Below are positions 46,849 through 59,843 of a stretch of DNA of 64,000 nucleotides, piece by piece. This DNA comes from Strongyloides papillosus (lineage: Eukaryota; Nematoda; Chromadorea; Rhabditida; Strongyloididae). The stretch covers positions 62,001-126,000 of the forward strand of contig SRSI01000072.1 in the NCBI GenBank assembly GCA_005656395.1, in the 5' to 3' direction. Within the stretch, counting starts at the first letter, position 1, and each line of letters starts with the position of its first letter. Made by a program: the position numbers and the translations under genes. Under the pieces are notes generated by a model. It had not been told where the DNA came from. It saw nothing but the letters and a program-made list of their open reading frames with translations, and did no database searches.

Positions 46849-48688
46849 ATGTCGACAACAAATAATAGCATGTTTGAAAGATTGATGGCTGAAAAAGAAG
46901 CAAGAAAAAATTCATCAAATTTGACTTCTACAATAAATTACGCAAAAAATATTTCTAAAAAAATTGAAGAATACGTAACCAATAATTTTTACACAAATAA
47001 ACAAGTTCATGAATTACACAACTTAATAAAAGATATTTTTTTAAACAGTCATGTAAATGAAATGAGAACTATTGGTTCTCATTTAAATCTTCCAATTGTT
47101 GCTGATCTCCAAAAAGATGACTATAAAATTATACAACTTCCAGCTATCAATAACGTTAAACGTCGAAAAATGCAAAATCCAAAATGTGAAGCTTACGCAA
47201 TAAATTTTAAAAACGACATTCAAAAGTATATAACTAAATTCAACTGTAAGATATATTTTGCATTAAAAATAATCGACTTAATATACATATTTATTTTTAG
47301 TTTCGTTTAAAAATTTCATAGGAATAATACTTTATGCAGATGATATTACAGTATCACAACCATTAGGACCTTTTAGACGCAATAATTCTTTTACACATGT
47401 TGCTTATAGACTTTCTAACGCCATTGAACTAACTTCAAGTGAACTTATACATTTTAGAACTTATGGTGTTGCTCAAACTAAATTTGCCAAGTTTGATCAC
47501 TACCAAACATTGATTCGCGAGACAATTATGGATATTAATACAACAGAAATAAAGACACAACACGGTATAATGAAAGTAAAAGTTGAATTGGTTATTGGAG
47601 ATAATCAATTTATGCATTATTTATTTAAAACACCGTTAATATTTACAAATCGTGGACGCAATAACTGCAGATGTTGTACAATATCAGGAACTGATTGGCA
47701 TAAATATAAAACTGCACAGTCTATACTTCCACACGTAAGAAAACAACACAAAATTAGTTTTTTACCCGAGAACAACCACTTAAACATGGACGGTTTTCAT
47801 GATATAATTGGTGGTTGTTTAAATTATTTTTTATCTGGAAGCATCAGTATTTTTTTGAAACTCTTGAAAAACAATTTTACAGAACAACAACTTATTAACG
47901 CAATTCTAAATAATGCATTTGAATTTGATAAAGAAAATGAACTAAGAACGTTACTAAGGCCCGGTTTTTTTAAAATTAACAAAAAAGATCATTTTAAAAA
48001 TAAGACAAATGTCTCTGGATCCGAATGCTTACTCATAGCACATTGTTTTTGGATTATACTAAAAGAACAAATAAATGAAACACAAAATGAATCTATAAAA
48101 CACAAGTTTAAAGAAATTGAAATACTTATAAAAGCTTGTTTAAATCTGGGATACGCAATTAATGATTATAAGTTAGATATTGAAGAATGTGCTGTTATTT
48201 TCGAAAAAAATGCAAAAGCAGTTTATGAAACAATGTTTTTGTTGTTTGGTAGAAATTTTTCCATTAGTACAAAGATACACAATCTACTCCACTATCCTTA
48301 CGCAATAAGAAAATTACAAAAGCTTCCTTGCATGTTTAACACAATTAGATTTGAAAGTTCTAACAGAAGAGTTAAAAATTTCATACGCAATTCAATGTGT
48401 CGTATAAATCCAGCAAAGTCTATTATAAAAAAACTTATTTTTTTGGATAATTTAAATGCAGATTACACAATTTCAAACGCAACTACAAATATTAGAATTA
48501 GAGAAAAGTGGAATTACGAAATAGATGATAACGCATTATCAGAAGAATTTAATGTCAGTGAAATAATAAATGTTACTTTAAACGCATCGGCTTATCTTAA
48601 TGATTTTATAGAAGCCAACGAGGTGGAATCAGAAAGTTCTGAAAGTGAATCAGATAATGATCCTTTGGATTTCACTTATTATCCATGA
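46849..48688 (+). CDS. Block gene 4: transposon-type protein with zinc finger
   Basis: Exons 46849-47245 and 47301-48688 (55-nt GT-AG intron) join to 1,785 nt, 594 aa, ending TGA-TAA. From residue 137 on it resembles a family of metazoan transposon proteins that recall tnp2 (CACTA-type) transposases. Matching segments: ILYADDITVSQPLGPF (142-157), a GDN segment near 232, the Cys cluster CRCC (255-258) with His277 and His282, NMDGFHDIIGGCLNYF (294-309), and HNLLHYPYAIRKL...RFESSNRRVKNFIRN (459-496). Candidate acidic catalytic residues are Asp in FHDI and Glu484 in RFES. The first 130 residues are a basic, helical, unassigned region. The C-terminus is acidic (ESESSESESDND). Family placement rests on the order of conserved segments and needs a profile search. 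Confidence 0.65.
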
Positions 48689-49679
48689 TAAAATATAGTG
48701 TGTTTTGAATATAGTGTAATTTTTAAAAGAGTACTTAAAATTAATAAATATTTATATATTATTTTATATTTATTATTATAAATACATGTTCTTATAATTG
48801 TAAAGATTTTCCAGATATACGTAAATACATAATAGCCTAAATAAAGCTAGTGTGGATTCACTTGGTAGAAACACATTTTTTTGCGAAGCAAATTTAGTTG
48901 TAGACTTGAAATAAAAAAAACTTGTTAAAGTTTCATATATTGTTCTGCAAAATCATGTGTTAGGCATACGACAATTTTGTATTGTATATTTTTACTCATT
49001 TTTTAAGGAAAATTTCTATTCTGTCATACCGGATAAAATCAAGAAGTGAAGCAAGATAAGTCTTTCATATTTGTTATCTAATGTATACATTTACTATTGC
49101 ATTAAAGAAATAAATAGAAAAATATACTAAATAAAAAATAAATGATAAAATTTTTAAACATAACTAACTTACGTTTTAATACATTAACCACAGCAGAAAT
49201 CTAACTATATTGATAATAACATTACATATCAATGATAGTGACACATTTAAGAGATTACTTTTTTATATCCAAATTATATCCAATTAATATAGTATTTGAC
49301 AAAAAAATATTAAATAGTAATAAGAATATATACAACTTTAAAAAATACAAGCTATTTTTAAATAAACAATATAAAAAACAAAATTATTTTCCTTTTTTTT
49401 AGTGTACACTTTAATGTTTATGATTTTTTATGAAATTTGTATATGATAAAACATATGATTGCAGTTGTTTATTTTAATAATTATGCAATATACAAAGCTG
49501 GCAAAAAAGAAATAGAATTATACAATAATTGCATATTCGTAATACCAACAAAATGCATATGTTAGATCATATATTTTGTATGTAAAAAAAAATAAAATTC
49601 ACCAGTTCTAAACGACACTTTTTATGTTTGTGTGTATTATTCAGAGAAATAATCACGATGTTTCTATTCCGTAAAATTT
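48689..49679. other. AT-rich downstream flank of the block
   Basis: ATATAGTGT occurs twice at 48693-48720. No gene, and no ACGCA motif from here on until 59.8 kb. Confidence 0.4.
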
Positions 49680-52085
49680 GACTTACAGTGGTCACATTCG
49701 CACTACTAATATAGCCATATGTTGACAATTTTTAAACCTTTAAAAAAGATGCTAATTTTGATACTTTTATCAGTCATTTTATGGATGCTATTAATGAAAC
49801 GGATGTTTTCGTGAATAATTTGCTGGTAAAAATAATACAAATATCAAAAATTTCATCTGGAATTTTTAAAGGTATACAAGATTTTTGGGTGCGTTTTTAA
49901 ATTTTATTATACCCATAGAAAAAGTTCCACAATATATTTACAATTATTCATTATCAACCGTTGAAATATCTCTGGGAATTAGATCATTTAAAATTGATCC
50001 ACGTATGATTGATTAATTAAATAGGAAATTTAAACAACTAAAAGATATTTCAAGAGCTTTTTAACTTTAATTCATAAAGCAATTGATGCACAAATTGAGA
50101 TTCTCTTATTAAACGTTTAAAAATTGTTTGAAATTTTGGACAATTTAGAATAGTTAATTTCAAAAACTGGAGCAACGAACTTATTTAATGTTAACGATAC
50201 AAAAATTTAATTCTCAGAACCTACAAATGAAAATTTATACAAATTATATCTCTCAAGTGATCAAATTAACAAACAATGTAAAATACAAAAATCTTCCATT
50301 TTTAACCCTACAATGCGCAATAGTTGATTTTTTTAATTGAAAATAACCCTTATTAACAACTATATTTAAAAAATACTTGTATTTTTAAATAAAATGATCA
50401 AATGTATAGAATTTATTACATTGCTTATTCTAGGATTAATTATACAATAATTCTAAAAATAAAAAACGAATATTGTAATCTTGTCAATAATAAAATTAAT
50501 TGGTATTAAAAATAATTAAAAAAAAACATATGGCTTCATCAATTTTACCTATAAATATATTTGATATCATACAAAATAGTCATTATTAAAACCTTGTAGA
50601 TTTAGGTAAGGAAAATTGTCAAGGGTAAGTAAGGCTATTTTGTAAGGGTTTTTATTATTGATTTATTGTTGTTATAGTTTTTTAATCTACCATAAATTTT
50701 ACATAATCATTAACCTTTATTATCATAAATTTAAACAAAAATAAATGGGGAAACAATTGATGTTATTCTAAGAAATTCTTTTCCTTTTAAATCAGGATTC
50801 ATATAAGATATACCACTAAAAATTGCTATTGATAAAGGAACTACTTCACCAGAAATTTCAAAACATTTATCAGAGAAGCTACAACAAGGATTGTAAACAA
50901 TAAATAATAAAGTAAGATAATGTCTTTATTTAAATTAAGAATAATATATTTAAATGATAATGAAACTATTATATACATATATCCAGTGGGTGTATACATG
51001 CTCCTAACTTTAACTATCGTTAACAGTACAAAAATTTTAAAATAACAAAATATTTCTTTTCAGGATTAATTATTATAAATTTTGTTTATTAATTGTCTCA
51101 TTAGTTTAATAGCCATTATTATTTCGTAGGCTAAATCAATATTTTTTAAAATGTAATTTTTTTCTTTAACATTTTTATAAATGACGTAATTAAAATTAGT
51201 AACCTTTTTAAGATCAAAAGTGGTTGTTTTAATACTATTAAATACTGATAGCAATTGTTCCACGTAGTTAAAACTTGATAGTTGCAGAAAAGAATGTTTA
51301 TTTCCTATATACTACCAGATTTAGTGGAATCTCAATGTGAACAATAAATAACAAAAGTCAGATAAAGTTTTTATTTAAATTAAGAATGACTTATTTAATT
51401 TATATTTAAAGCATTTTATAGGTATGTCTGGTGAACATGTACAGAAACAAAAAAAGTTGTCATATGCTATATTAAGGAAATTTCAAAACTCTACTTAACT
51501 ACAAAAGATCATTACCATCTTCAATTTTAAATCAATGATGACGATATTACACGTTTGTTAATCAACAACACTAACTATCAAAATTTTGATTTCTTACTAG
51601 AACATCAAGCAATTAGAAAATGAAAATAATAGTAGATTACAGAATAACAAAATTATCTTTGTTTTATAGCAAAATAATAGTGCTACAGCAGAATCATAAA
51701 ATGTCTAAGCAAATACTGAATAAAGTAACATCAAAATTATCAAAAAAGTCTTCAAATATTACACCCATCAACGAATTCTACAGCAGTCATGCTTTTCTCT
51801 GACTCTCAATCAAACCTTTGTGAATCAGCTATCAGCTAATAAAAAATCTTCATTCAAAGCTTCTAAACAACTCATCAAATAACTCGTTTCTCTAGTAGAA
51901 CATACAATTTACCAGTAATTTGTAAAAAAATCAATAGAAAAAAAATTTACGTTTCATCTCTCATTACTGACATTTATGGTAAAATCATAATAACAACAAA
52001 AGAACAAAAATTATTAAGAATTTTGTATGCATTTACACTAATGTCTTATAGTAATAGACACTTAATTTCTTTACTTCAAAGATAA
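49680..52085 (+). pseudogene. Possible decayed relative of block gene 2
   Basis: Broken frames resemble gene 2: a segment near 49910-50000 reads PIEKVPQYIYNYSLS...RSFKID (compare FLEKIPS...DSLKID), and one near 51940-52070 reads KIYVSSLITDIYGKIIITTKEQ (compare KITNELFMVDAGNNVVLSNKY). Stops and frameshifts separate them, and a Ser/Lys/Asn-rich stretch lies between. A 60-codon frame at 51620-51802 belongs to this stretch. Similarity is by eye and weak. Confidence 0.35.
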
Positions 52086-52639
52086 TTATTTATACTAAAA
52101 TAAGGTCATATGTAGAAAATATTATCAACAGCAGTAATGTTTACATGGTATGTAAGGAATTTTTTGTAAAGGAGGGAAAAAAACTGCTTCTCCTAATCCT
52201 TTTTTTCGCATAGAAAAGTGCATCAATCAACTTTGTAGATCCTTAAGAACAAATAGGTTACTATACTTCTATTAATAATTTTCATTCTTATAATACTGAC
52301 TGAAAAATGTGGTGTAAAAATAAAATTAAAAAATCTTATGCGAAAACAATCACTTGTTAAAGAAATCATTGAAAAATTCAAAAATCACGTAACACGTCAT
52401 CTGCAAAGATTTTTTACCAAAACGTTTAATGATTGCGTGTTGATAATAAACTGTTACATCATGAAAATCAGCTAGGAATTTTTATTCCGAAAGAAGGAAT
52501 GAATAATAGGTATATTTTTTAATATAAAATTTATTATTATGCATATCTTGTCACTATATATTGATCGAATTTTATATTTGATATAAGATTGTCGTTTAGC
52601 TTAAAAAAATGTTTATTTTATAGTAAAATTAGAGAAATT

Positions 52640-53330
52640 ATTAACAGTAATATGGAATGATCGATGTTTATAGCTGTAGTAGAATTTTGTAAACGTCAAG
52701 AGAATTTACAGAAAACATGTGATGCATTTTCGTGTAGTATTGATATATTATTTAAATATATTGTGAATGATAAAAGAGATGACATTGATAGTTTGTGTAA
52801 AATGTTAGCAATTTTGATAGCAGTTACTTCAGGAGCTTAAGTAAATAAACTAAAAAAATTCAAATTGATAAACTACGCTAATCAAAATATGGTGCTAAAG
52901 TAATTTAATTTATTGTAAAAGAGATATATTGAAAAATTCATATTACATCTTTTATTTTCAATCAGAAAATTTGGTGATTTTATATTAGTGGAAATTTTAC
53001 TTTATAGTTACATTTAACTAACAAAAGATTTGCGATGTGATAATTATCTTTTTATCAATGCAATTAAAAAGACTAAAGCTAAAAGTGTTACAATTTCAAA
53101 GTAGATAAAGGAATATATCAAAGAAGTTAGTATAAATATTTTTAAAGCACACGAAGCTAAATTTGTTTCTACAAATCTTGTTAGTAGAACATATTCATTG
53201 GAAATGGTGTTGGAAATTGCTCACGATCATCTAGTATTGTCTTTTGGAGATGATATAATAAAACAATTAGAAAATGATAAAGCAATTTCTATTGACTATA
53301 TATTAAAGTCAAGAAAAAATGAATGAATTC
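52640..53330 (+). pseudogene. Possible decayed relative of block gene 1
   Basis: A frame from about 52662 reads MFIAVVEFCKRQENLQ...DILFKYIVND...LCKMLAILIAV, resembling the start of exon 3 of gene 1 (NAVEFSLIFIRDLTQ...MLDLYRKKL...SIAIIT). Near 53020 a TKDLRCDN segment matches AKDLRMND. A clean tail of about 70 codons ends at TGA near 53325. The order is reversed relative to the intact block (gene 2-like then gene 1-like), so two separate decayed units are possible. Confidence 0.35.
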
Positions 53331-55956
53331 GGAAAATCATAAAATATGATTTGACAATTTTATTAACATGATCTAATTGCTTGAACAAATTAAAAAGACA
53401 TATGTAAATATATAAGTAAATAATTTATGTTATGAAGTCACTATAATTAAGTTTATCCCAAAAATAAGGGTTCTTGTTTCAACAATTATAATGCTATTCT
53501 GGTAAAATATCTTCTAATTAAACTTATAATTAGTAATAAGTATGGTATTCATAGCATTTAGGTAATTCTTAACATGTCAATTTATGTCTGCAAAAAAAAT
53601 AATACTTTTTGTCATTATATAAATGATTAGAAAACAATTTTCACCCTCTAAAGAATGGAAGATACATTAAATTTTCAAAAGAATTTAGAATGTTATAATA
53701 TAAAATTTTCTCTCCTGGTGCTTCCAATCTTTAAACGACAAGATCGCATAAACAGAAGAATAATTGACAAATAAAGAGAGATTTTTGCTTTGAAAGAGAT
53801 TAATTAAGCAATTGGTAACATGTCAATTTATCTATGCAAAATACATTAATACAACTAATAATAAAACTCCAGATTTTTCAGATATATCAACTTATTTTCC
53901 ATCTTTTTGATAAGTAAAAATAAAAAAATCCTTAATTTTTTTATTTGTTTTACTAAGTTTAAGTATATAGTAGAAAAATATTTTTAAATTTTAATTGTAT
54001 TATATTTATTTTACTGTTTAACTTTTTATATGTTTTCGTAAAGTCAACCAATTTTTTACTATTCCAAGATGTGAAATATTCAATTTTCAAATTTTATTTA
54101 TGAACAAATCCTAGTGAAAATATTATAGCAGTTTAAATATTAGCTTATGTCGTTTCTCTACAGGTCTGGAAAAATAATGTAGTTTTAAAATTTATAATGC
54201 AAATTAAAAAAAAGATTGTTTTGTATTAATAATATGTGGGAAATAATTTGAAAAATAATTTTATGTGAAATACTACTTTCCAGTAATCTTTTATAAGATA
54301 TATTAAAATTTTTACTAATTTTCAAGAATAGGTTATGAGTATTTTTTATAATAGCTAGTTTCTAAAAATTATACTTTTTAAGTACAATTTATTTCTTTGC
54401 AAATTTAAGGTAGAAATACTAAATAAAAAATAATTTTTTGTGTTTTTTTAATTTATACTATCCTTTAAAAAATTACAAATATCAAATAATTAGCATTTTG
54501 AGGCTTTTATAGTGTAAATTTATAATTGCTTTTAAACTTAAAGTTTGATTTAAATTATGCTTAATATTAGAAATTAACTAATTTGTTTAAAAAAAATAAA
54601 GTTAAATATTAGATACAAATTTATAGTTTTTGTATAAAAAATAGCAAAAATTGATTAATAAAAGTAGACCTAGTAAAATAAAAGATATATTAATTGAAAA
54701 TTTTCTAATATTTTATTAGGTAACGGATACTGGTGTATTCCGAATCTAAATGCAATATCAATTAATTAAAAAATTATACTTAGTATTATAAATAAATCTT
54801 AATTGTAGGTGGAGTTAAAAACGTTAAAAACTTAGATACATTTCAGTAATTAAGACAATTTATCTTTTTGTTATAAAAACTAATTAATATAATTTTTATC
54901 ATTTGTGATAAAGCAACTTTGTTTATTGAAAAAGAACTTCATTAACATAAAAGTCTAATTATAATATTAAATTTTTTAATAAAAAAAGCAAAGATTTTTG
55001 TCAAAAATTTTTTATTTTTTTAATTTAATTTCTTAATAATGTAATTTGTAAATAATGTTTCATATTTATTTCGCTAGAAGAAAACAAACGTTATTGAATA
55101 GGTGTGTTGTCATTAATTACGATTAAGTTTAAAAAATGTCGTATTTACTCAAAAATAGTGAATTTCATTTCTTTTTAAAATATAAAGATGTTATATTTTT
55201 TCAATATTTAAGACACAGAATAATTTTATTAACAGTAACAAGAGTATTAATCTACGAATTGAAATTATAAATTTTTATATATCATTAAAAAAATTAATAA
55301 ATTTTATCAGTTAAACATTTTGAAGATATAATCTATTAACTAACTTAACTTTATTTATTAGAATCTCATAATGCTCTACATAATTTTTACTTTATGGAGA
55401 CATTTTTAAACAACTTTTATTATTATTCCACATTCAATTTTATGTTTATACACTCTATGTTTATGTTAGAAATATAAATAGCTAACAATCAAAGATAAAA
55501 TTAATCGTTAAATGTAGACATAAAAAGAGACAGATTTCTGGGCAAAATGTAGTAATTTGTTTAATCTAGTAAAATAAAAATTTTTTAAATTTGCGATTAA
55601 TTTTATCCAATTATTATATGAATAAAAATCAAACAGTTATTAAAACAACTTGTTATTTTCTATGATACTATTCTCATATCAAAATTTGAGTTCCTTTCGC
55701 AATATATTTATAAATTGAAGTTTAGAAATTGATTTAAAGAAAAATTATAAACACTTTTTTGAAGAGCATTTTTTATTATATAGTAAATTAATTGTAATTC
55801 AAATTTTGTTTTCGTGCTAAAATTCTTAATGAACTCTTAAAACAAAAGAAGGAATGGATAAATTTGGGAAGATGAGATTTTTAACATTTAGTTGAATTTA
55901 TTATATGAGTAGAAAAAATCTTATGTATCGTTTATTTTATTATATTATTTTATATA
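53331..55956. other. AT-rich intergenic DNA
   Basis: No gene, RNA or repeat boundary supported. Confidence 0.4.
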
Positions 55957-57403
55957 CAGGGTGTCTCATAATTAACTCCCCACCTGCGAGAGCTTATAAC
56001 TTTTTTCTACGAAGAGATAAAAACGTGAAATTTTGCAAGTTAGTAGAACTAAGAGACAATATTTTTTATTTTTTTTATTTTTAAAAAATTATGGTCCCAT
56101 CCGGACTTATGGCCATTTTAAAAAAATGTGTTTTTTTCGCCTTTATGAGTACGTAACTTTTTTATATGAAGAGATATTTAAATGATTTTTTTACAGATCG
56201 AAAGCTCAACTTCTTTTGTACAAGAATCCTCAATATCATAAATATTGAACTTTATTAACATTGTTTAATTTTTAGTTAAATCAAAAAAACCACGATTTTT
56301 GTCAAAATTTCATAGTTTTTTCAAAATTAAAGCTCATTGAGAAGATTCTCGCAACAGCTTTATCATTATTCTAATAGAGTAAACGATGCTCTATCTAACG
56401 ATAATAATCTTGTTTTCTAGTGATAAGTTTCAAAAAAGTTATGACAATTCAAAAATAGTCTAATTTTTCATTTTCTTTAATATTTGAAAAAAAGTATGCT
56501 ATTTCTTTCAATTTTTCAACATCGATAATGATTTTTTATTGAAAGTAGTTGAAATATTATTCTATTTTTTATTGCTAATTGTTCAAATTTCGAACATAAA
56601 TCCAATGAGAACAAGGTCGAAAATACGAAATTTTTTAAAGATGCATAAAAATGCTCTTATAGGGCAATTATGATGTAAAATAGTATAAAATGCAGATAAA
56701 TTGCAATAAATGTTAAGAAAAATAATTTTTAAAAAAATTTAAGTGATAAAAATTATTGGGATTTTTTGGCCGAATATGGACATATGAGCAATATACCTTA
56801 AATTAGCATACTTTATTGATGAAAATAATACTATTAGGTATTAAATATGTTAAAAAAAATAGTGTTTATAACTTAATTTTTTACCAAAAGTACGAAATTT
56901 GTGATCTTTGGTAAGTCATAACTTTCGTCAATAGCATTTGATTTTAATGGCACTATACTCATTCGATAGAACTTCGTTAATTCCATCAGAATAATGATAA
57001 GACTTTTGCGAGAATCTTCTCAATGAGCTTTAATTTTGAAAAAACTACGAAATTTTGACAAAAATCGTGGTTTTTTTGATTTAACTAAAAATTAAACAAT
57101 GTTAATAAAGTTCAATATTTATGATATTGAGGATTCTTGTACAAAAGAAGTTGAGCTTACGATCTGTAAAAAAATCATCTAAATATCTCTTCATATAAAA
57201 AAGTTACGTACTCATAAAGGCGAAAAAAACACATTTTTTTAAAATAGCCATAAGTCCGGATGGGACCATAATTTCTTAAAAATAAAAAAAATAAAAAATA
57301 TTGTCTCTTAGTTCTACTAACCTGCAAAATTTCACGTTTTTATCTCTTCGTAGAAAAAAGTTATAAGCTCTCGCAGGTGGGGAGTTAATTATGAGACACC
57401 CTG
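55957..57403. mobile_element. 1,447-bp long-inverted-repeat element, copy 1
   Basis: Begins CAGGGTGTCTCATAATTAAC and ends with its exact inverse, flanked by TA on both sides. The terminal inverted repeats extend about 400 bp (to near GAGAAGATTCTCGCAA), leaving a ~640-bp centre. No coding frame, so it is a non-autonomous foldback or MITE-like element. TA duplication suggests a Tc1/mariner-type helper; this is inference. Confidence 0.85.
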
Positions 57404-57405
57404 TA

Positions 57406-57826
57406 TTTATTAACTTATTGTAATTTTAGTCCATTAGGGGTATTAAAATTGAGGAAAAGTAAAAGATCTCTGGATGGTGTTTAAGAGATCATAGGTTTTT
57501 AATAAGTTAATGAGTTAGTTAAGTTAATTTAGTATCCCTAGGTGGTCATTTATTAAAAGTGTAATTTATTTGTGTGAAAATAAAAAAGTTCATTTATCTA
57601 CTGAGAAGGTCACCAACAAAATACTTTAAATATTTTTCTATATCATAATACAAAAAAAAGTTATATTAATTATAAAAAAATTACTCAATATAGTTTTAAG
57701 TCTAAAAGTCCAAGTACAACAAAAATTTATTAATAAGACAAAAAATTTGATCTTATAGATCAACAAAGTAACATAAATAAAAAATTTTACTTTAAAAATT
57801 GTAAAAGTTTAAAATGATTAAAGTTG
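57406..57826. other. AT-rich spacer
   Basis: Between element copy 1 and the solo LTR; nothing recognised. Confidence 0.4.
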
Positions 57827-58037
57827 TGTAATCCTGGAGATCCCCTCTGATAAGGGGAGATCTCCAGAATCATGCTTTGAGATAAGATAAAACTACTATT
57901 ATATATATATCTTTTATTATATATCAAGAAGAGGATTAACAAGAATTGTAAGAATGCTAAGAATACTCATGTATATAAGAGAACACCTCTTATATACATG
58001 TGGTTTGAGGCGTATCTAACACAGCTTTCGGATAACA
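57827..58037. repeat. Probable solo LTR (211 bp) with strong hairpins
   Basis: Starts TGTAATCCTGGAGATC and ends CGGATAACA, flanked on both sides by GTTG (57823-57826 and 58038-58041), a 4-bp duplication. It contains a near-perfect hairpin CTGGAGAT-CCCC...GGGGAGATCTCCAG at its 5' end and a perfect 14-bp stem (57968-57981 with 57987-58000, loop AACAC). There is no internal element on either side. No second copy in the window confirms the ends. Confidence 0.55.
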
Positions 58038-58894
58038 GTTGAAGTAGTTTTTTGAATTTATTATATTAGTACTAAATGATTTTATATTAGTATAAATTTT
58101 ACTTGTTTTTTTTTTTATAAAATTTAAAATAGGATATAATTTTTTTATAACTAAAATAAGTTTGTTTGGAATTTTTTCAGTAAAGTTTTTATCATATTCT
58201 ACAAAACTTGATTATTATAGTAAAACATGACGATTAATACAAGTTGATAATTGATCGTGTTTTTAAGAATAATTAAATTAGAGTATAAATATAGAAAAAT
58301 TATTTTACTACCAATAAAATAAAAAAAAATTTTTAAATCATTCTTTTAATTTGAAACATTATGAATTAAAAGAATGATTTAAATCCTTCTAAAATACTAT
58401 TGTTAAATAATATAAAGATTTGGTATAAGAAAAAATAATTGATTAAAATAAAAGAGTTTATTTAGTAAAACTTATTATAACACATTAAAAAAAATGACTA
58501 ATATCAAATTAACAGCATAATCAAAATTTTTACTACTGTTTTGAGTCCAGATTTATCAAATTTTTCTTAAACTATGAATCTTACTTAAATTACTATATAA
58601 GAATATCAAAATTCTTTCTATACCAGAGTCTAAAATAATGTTTATGTATAATTATAAAAAAATTATGTATCAATTCATAAAAAAGTATGTATTTAGTTTC
58701 TACTGTTTATAGAAATTTGTTAAAAAAAAGATGTACTTTATAATAAAAGTGTATAATATTTTCTACATAATCAGAACGGTATTTGTTTATACTTTGTGAT
58801 TAAAAAAAGTATTTGATCGTCAAAATGAAACAAGTCTGCTGTATTACTCATGATAAAACAATTGCTTTTATAAAAACAATTTTTAACTTTTTAT
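58038..58894. other. AT-rich intergenic DNA
   Basis: Only short palindromes, such as AAATCATTCTTTTAATT against AATTAAAAGAATGATTT at 58336-58382. Confidence 0.4.
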
Positions 58895-59843
58895 GTGTAC
58901 ACAAAAAAAATGGGACAAATTTTGACATTATTACATAAAATGCAATAAAATGTCCCACCACTTTGAAATGTCAAAATTTATTCAAATTTTAAAAATATCA
59001 GGCGACAACAAAAATGTTTTAAATGATGCAAAATGTTAGATTTTCGCATAAATTTGGTCGTTTTTTTTACAAAAATATATACTTTTATTATTTTGAAGTA
59101 ATTAAACATTTATTTAATCTTAGAAATTTTAAAAATATTACACCTATTTTAGAATCTAATTTGTTTTTATAATATATTATGAAGTGAGTTATCAGAAATC
59201 AATTTCCTGTAAAGTTGTTAATGTTTTAACAAAAATTATTCTTTTAAGCAACCCGTTAACAACAGTAAATTTAAAAATTTAGAAATTTTACAACAACAAT
59301 AAGAAAGAGTGATAATTATCTAACCATACAAAGTAATGTTTATTGAAAATATTATCTTAGTACTTGCTATTTTTCTTTTTAAATTAAAATATTTAAAAAT
59401 TTTTTTTACTATGAACAAAACGTATAATGTTTTAAAACTTTTAATCAGTTTGACTTTTAAAGATGATCTTAAAAAAACAGTATAAAAAAGTTGAGTCATC
59501 AGATGAATATAACTTTATATAAAAATCTAATTTATAGTTATTCAAACAATTGAAGAATATCTAAAAAATACTATCATATGTCGATAAATACTCTTTATAA
59601 AAGCATTTTTTAATCTTATAAAAAGTTAAAATCTAATATTGTATTTTAAAATGCATTGTAAAAAATAACTTAAGTTTTAAAATAAAAACAATAAAATAAA
59701 AACTAATTTTAACTATTGCCTTAATTTTTTGTACAAAATAATTGCGTTAAAATTATCGCAAATCAAGAAAATTCAAATTTTATTAGATGGGACAAATTTA
59801 TTACATTTTACGCAAATATGTGTCCCATTTTTTCTTGTGTGTA
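58895..59843. mobile_element. ~950-bp element with imperfect inverted ends
   Basis: The left end reads TGTACACAAAAAAAATGGGACA and the right end, inverted, reads CTACACACAAGAAAAAATGGGACA. The similarity continues for about 60 bp on each side with TGTCCCA words. No coding frame. A diverged copy of the right portion seems to occur near 18780-18890. Confidence 0.5.

Larger units (their letters stand above)
41886..48586 (+). repeat. Dispersed ACGCA motif array, 31 copies on one strand
   Basis: First bases counted by eye: 41886, 42464, 42822, 43535, 43876, 43966, 44172, 44326, 44551, 44704, 44731, 44995, 45176, 45257, 45420, 45496, 45680, 46021, 46297, 46413, 46940, 47195, 47377, 47656, 47898, 48153, 48300, 48385, 48477, 48531, 48582. 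Most continue as ACGCAAT, ACGCAAC or ACGCATT. The complement TGCGT was seen once (42294). Copies fall as xAC GCA (18), ACG CA (5) and CGC A (6) in the codon frame, plus two in the gap between genes 2 and 3. About one copy would be expected from composition. Confidence 0.85.

Noticed and set aside
41017..48717. CACTA at 41017 and TAGTG at 48695 or 48713 as ends of a CACTA-type element around the gene block
   Set aside because: Beyond the five bases the flanks do not form a convincing inverted repeat, no 3-bp duplication was evident, and both words are common by chance in this DNA.
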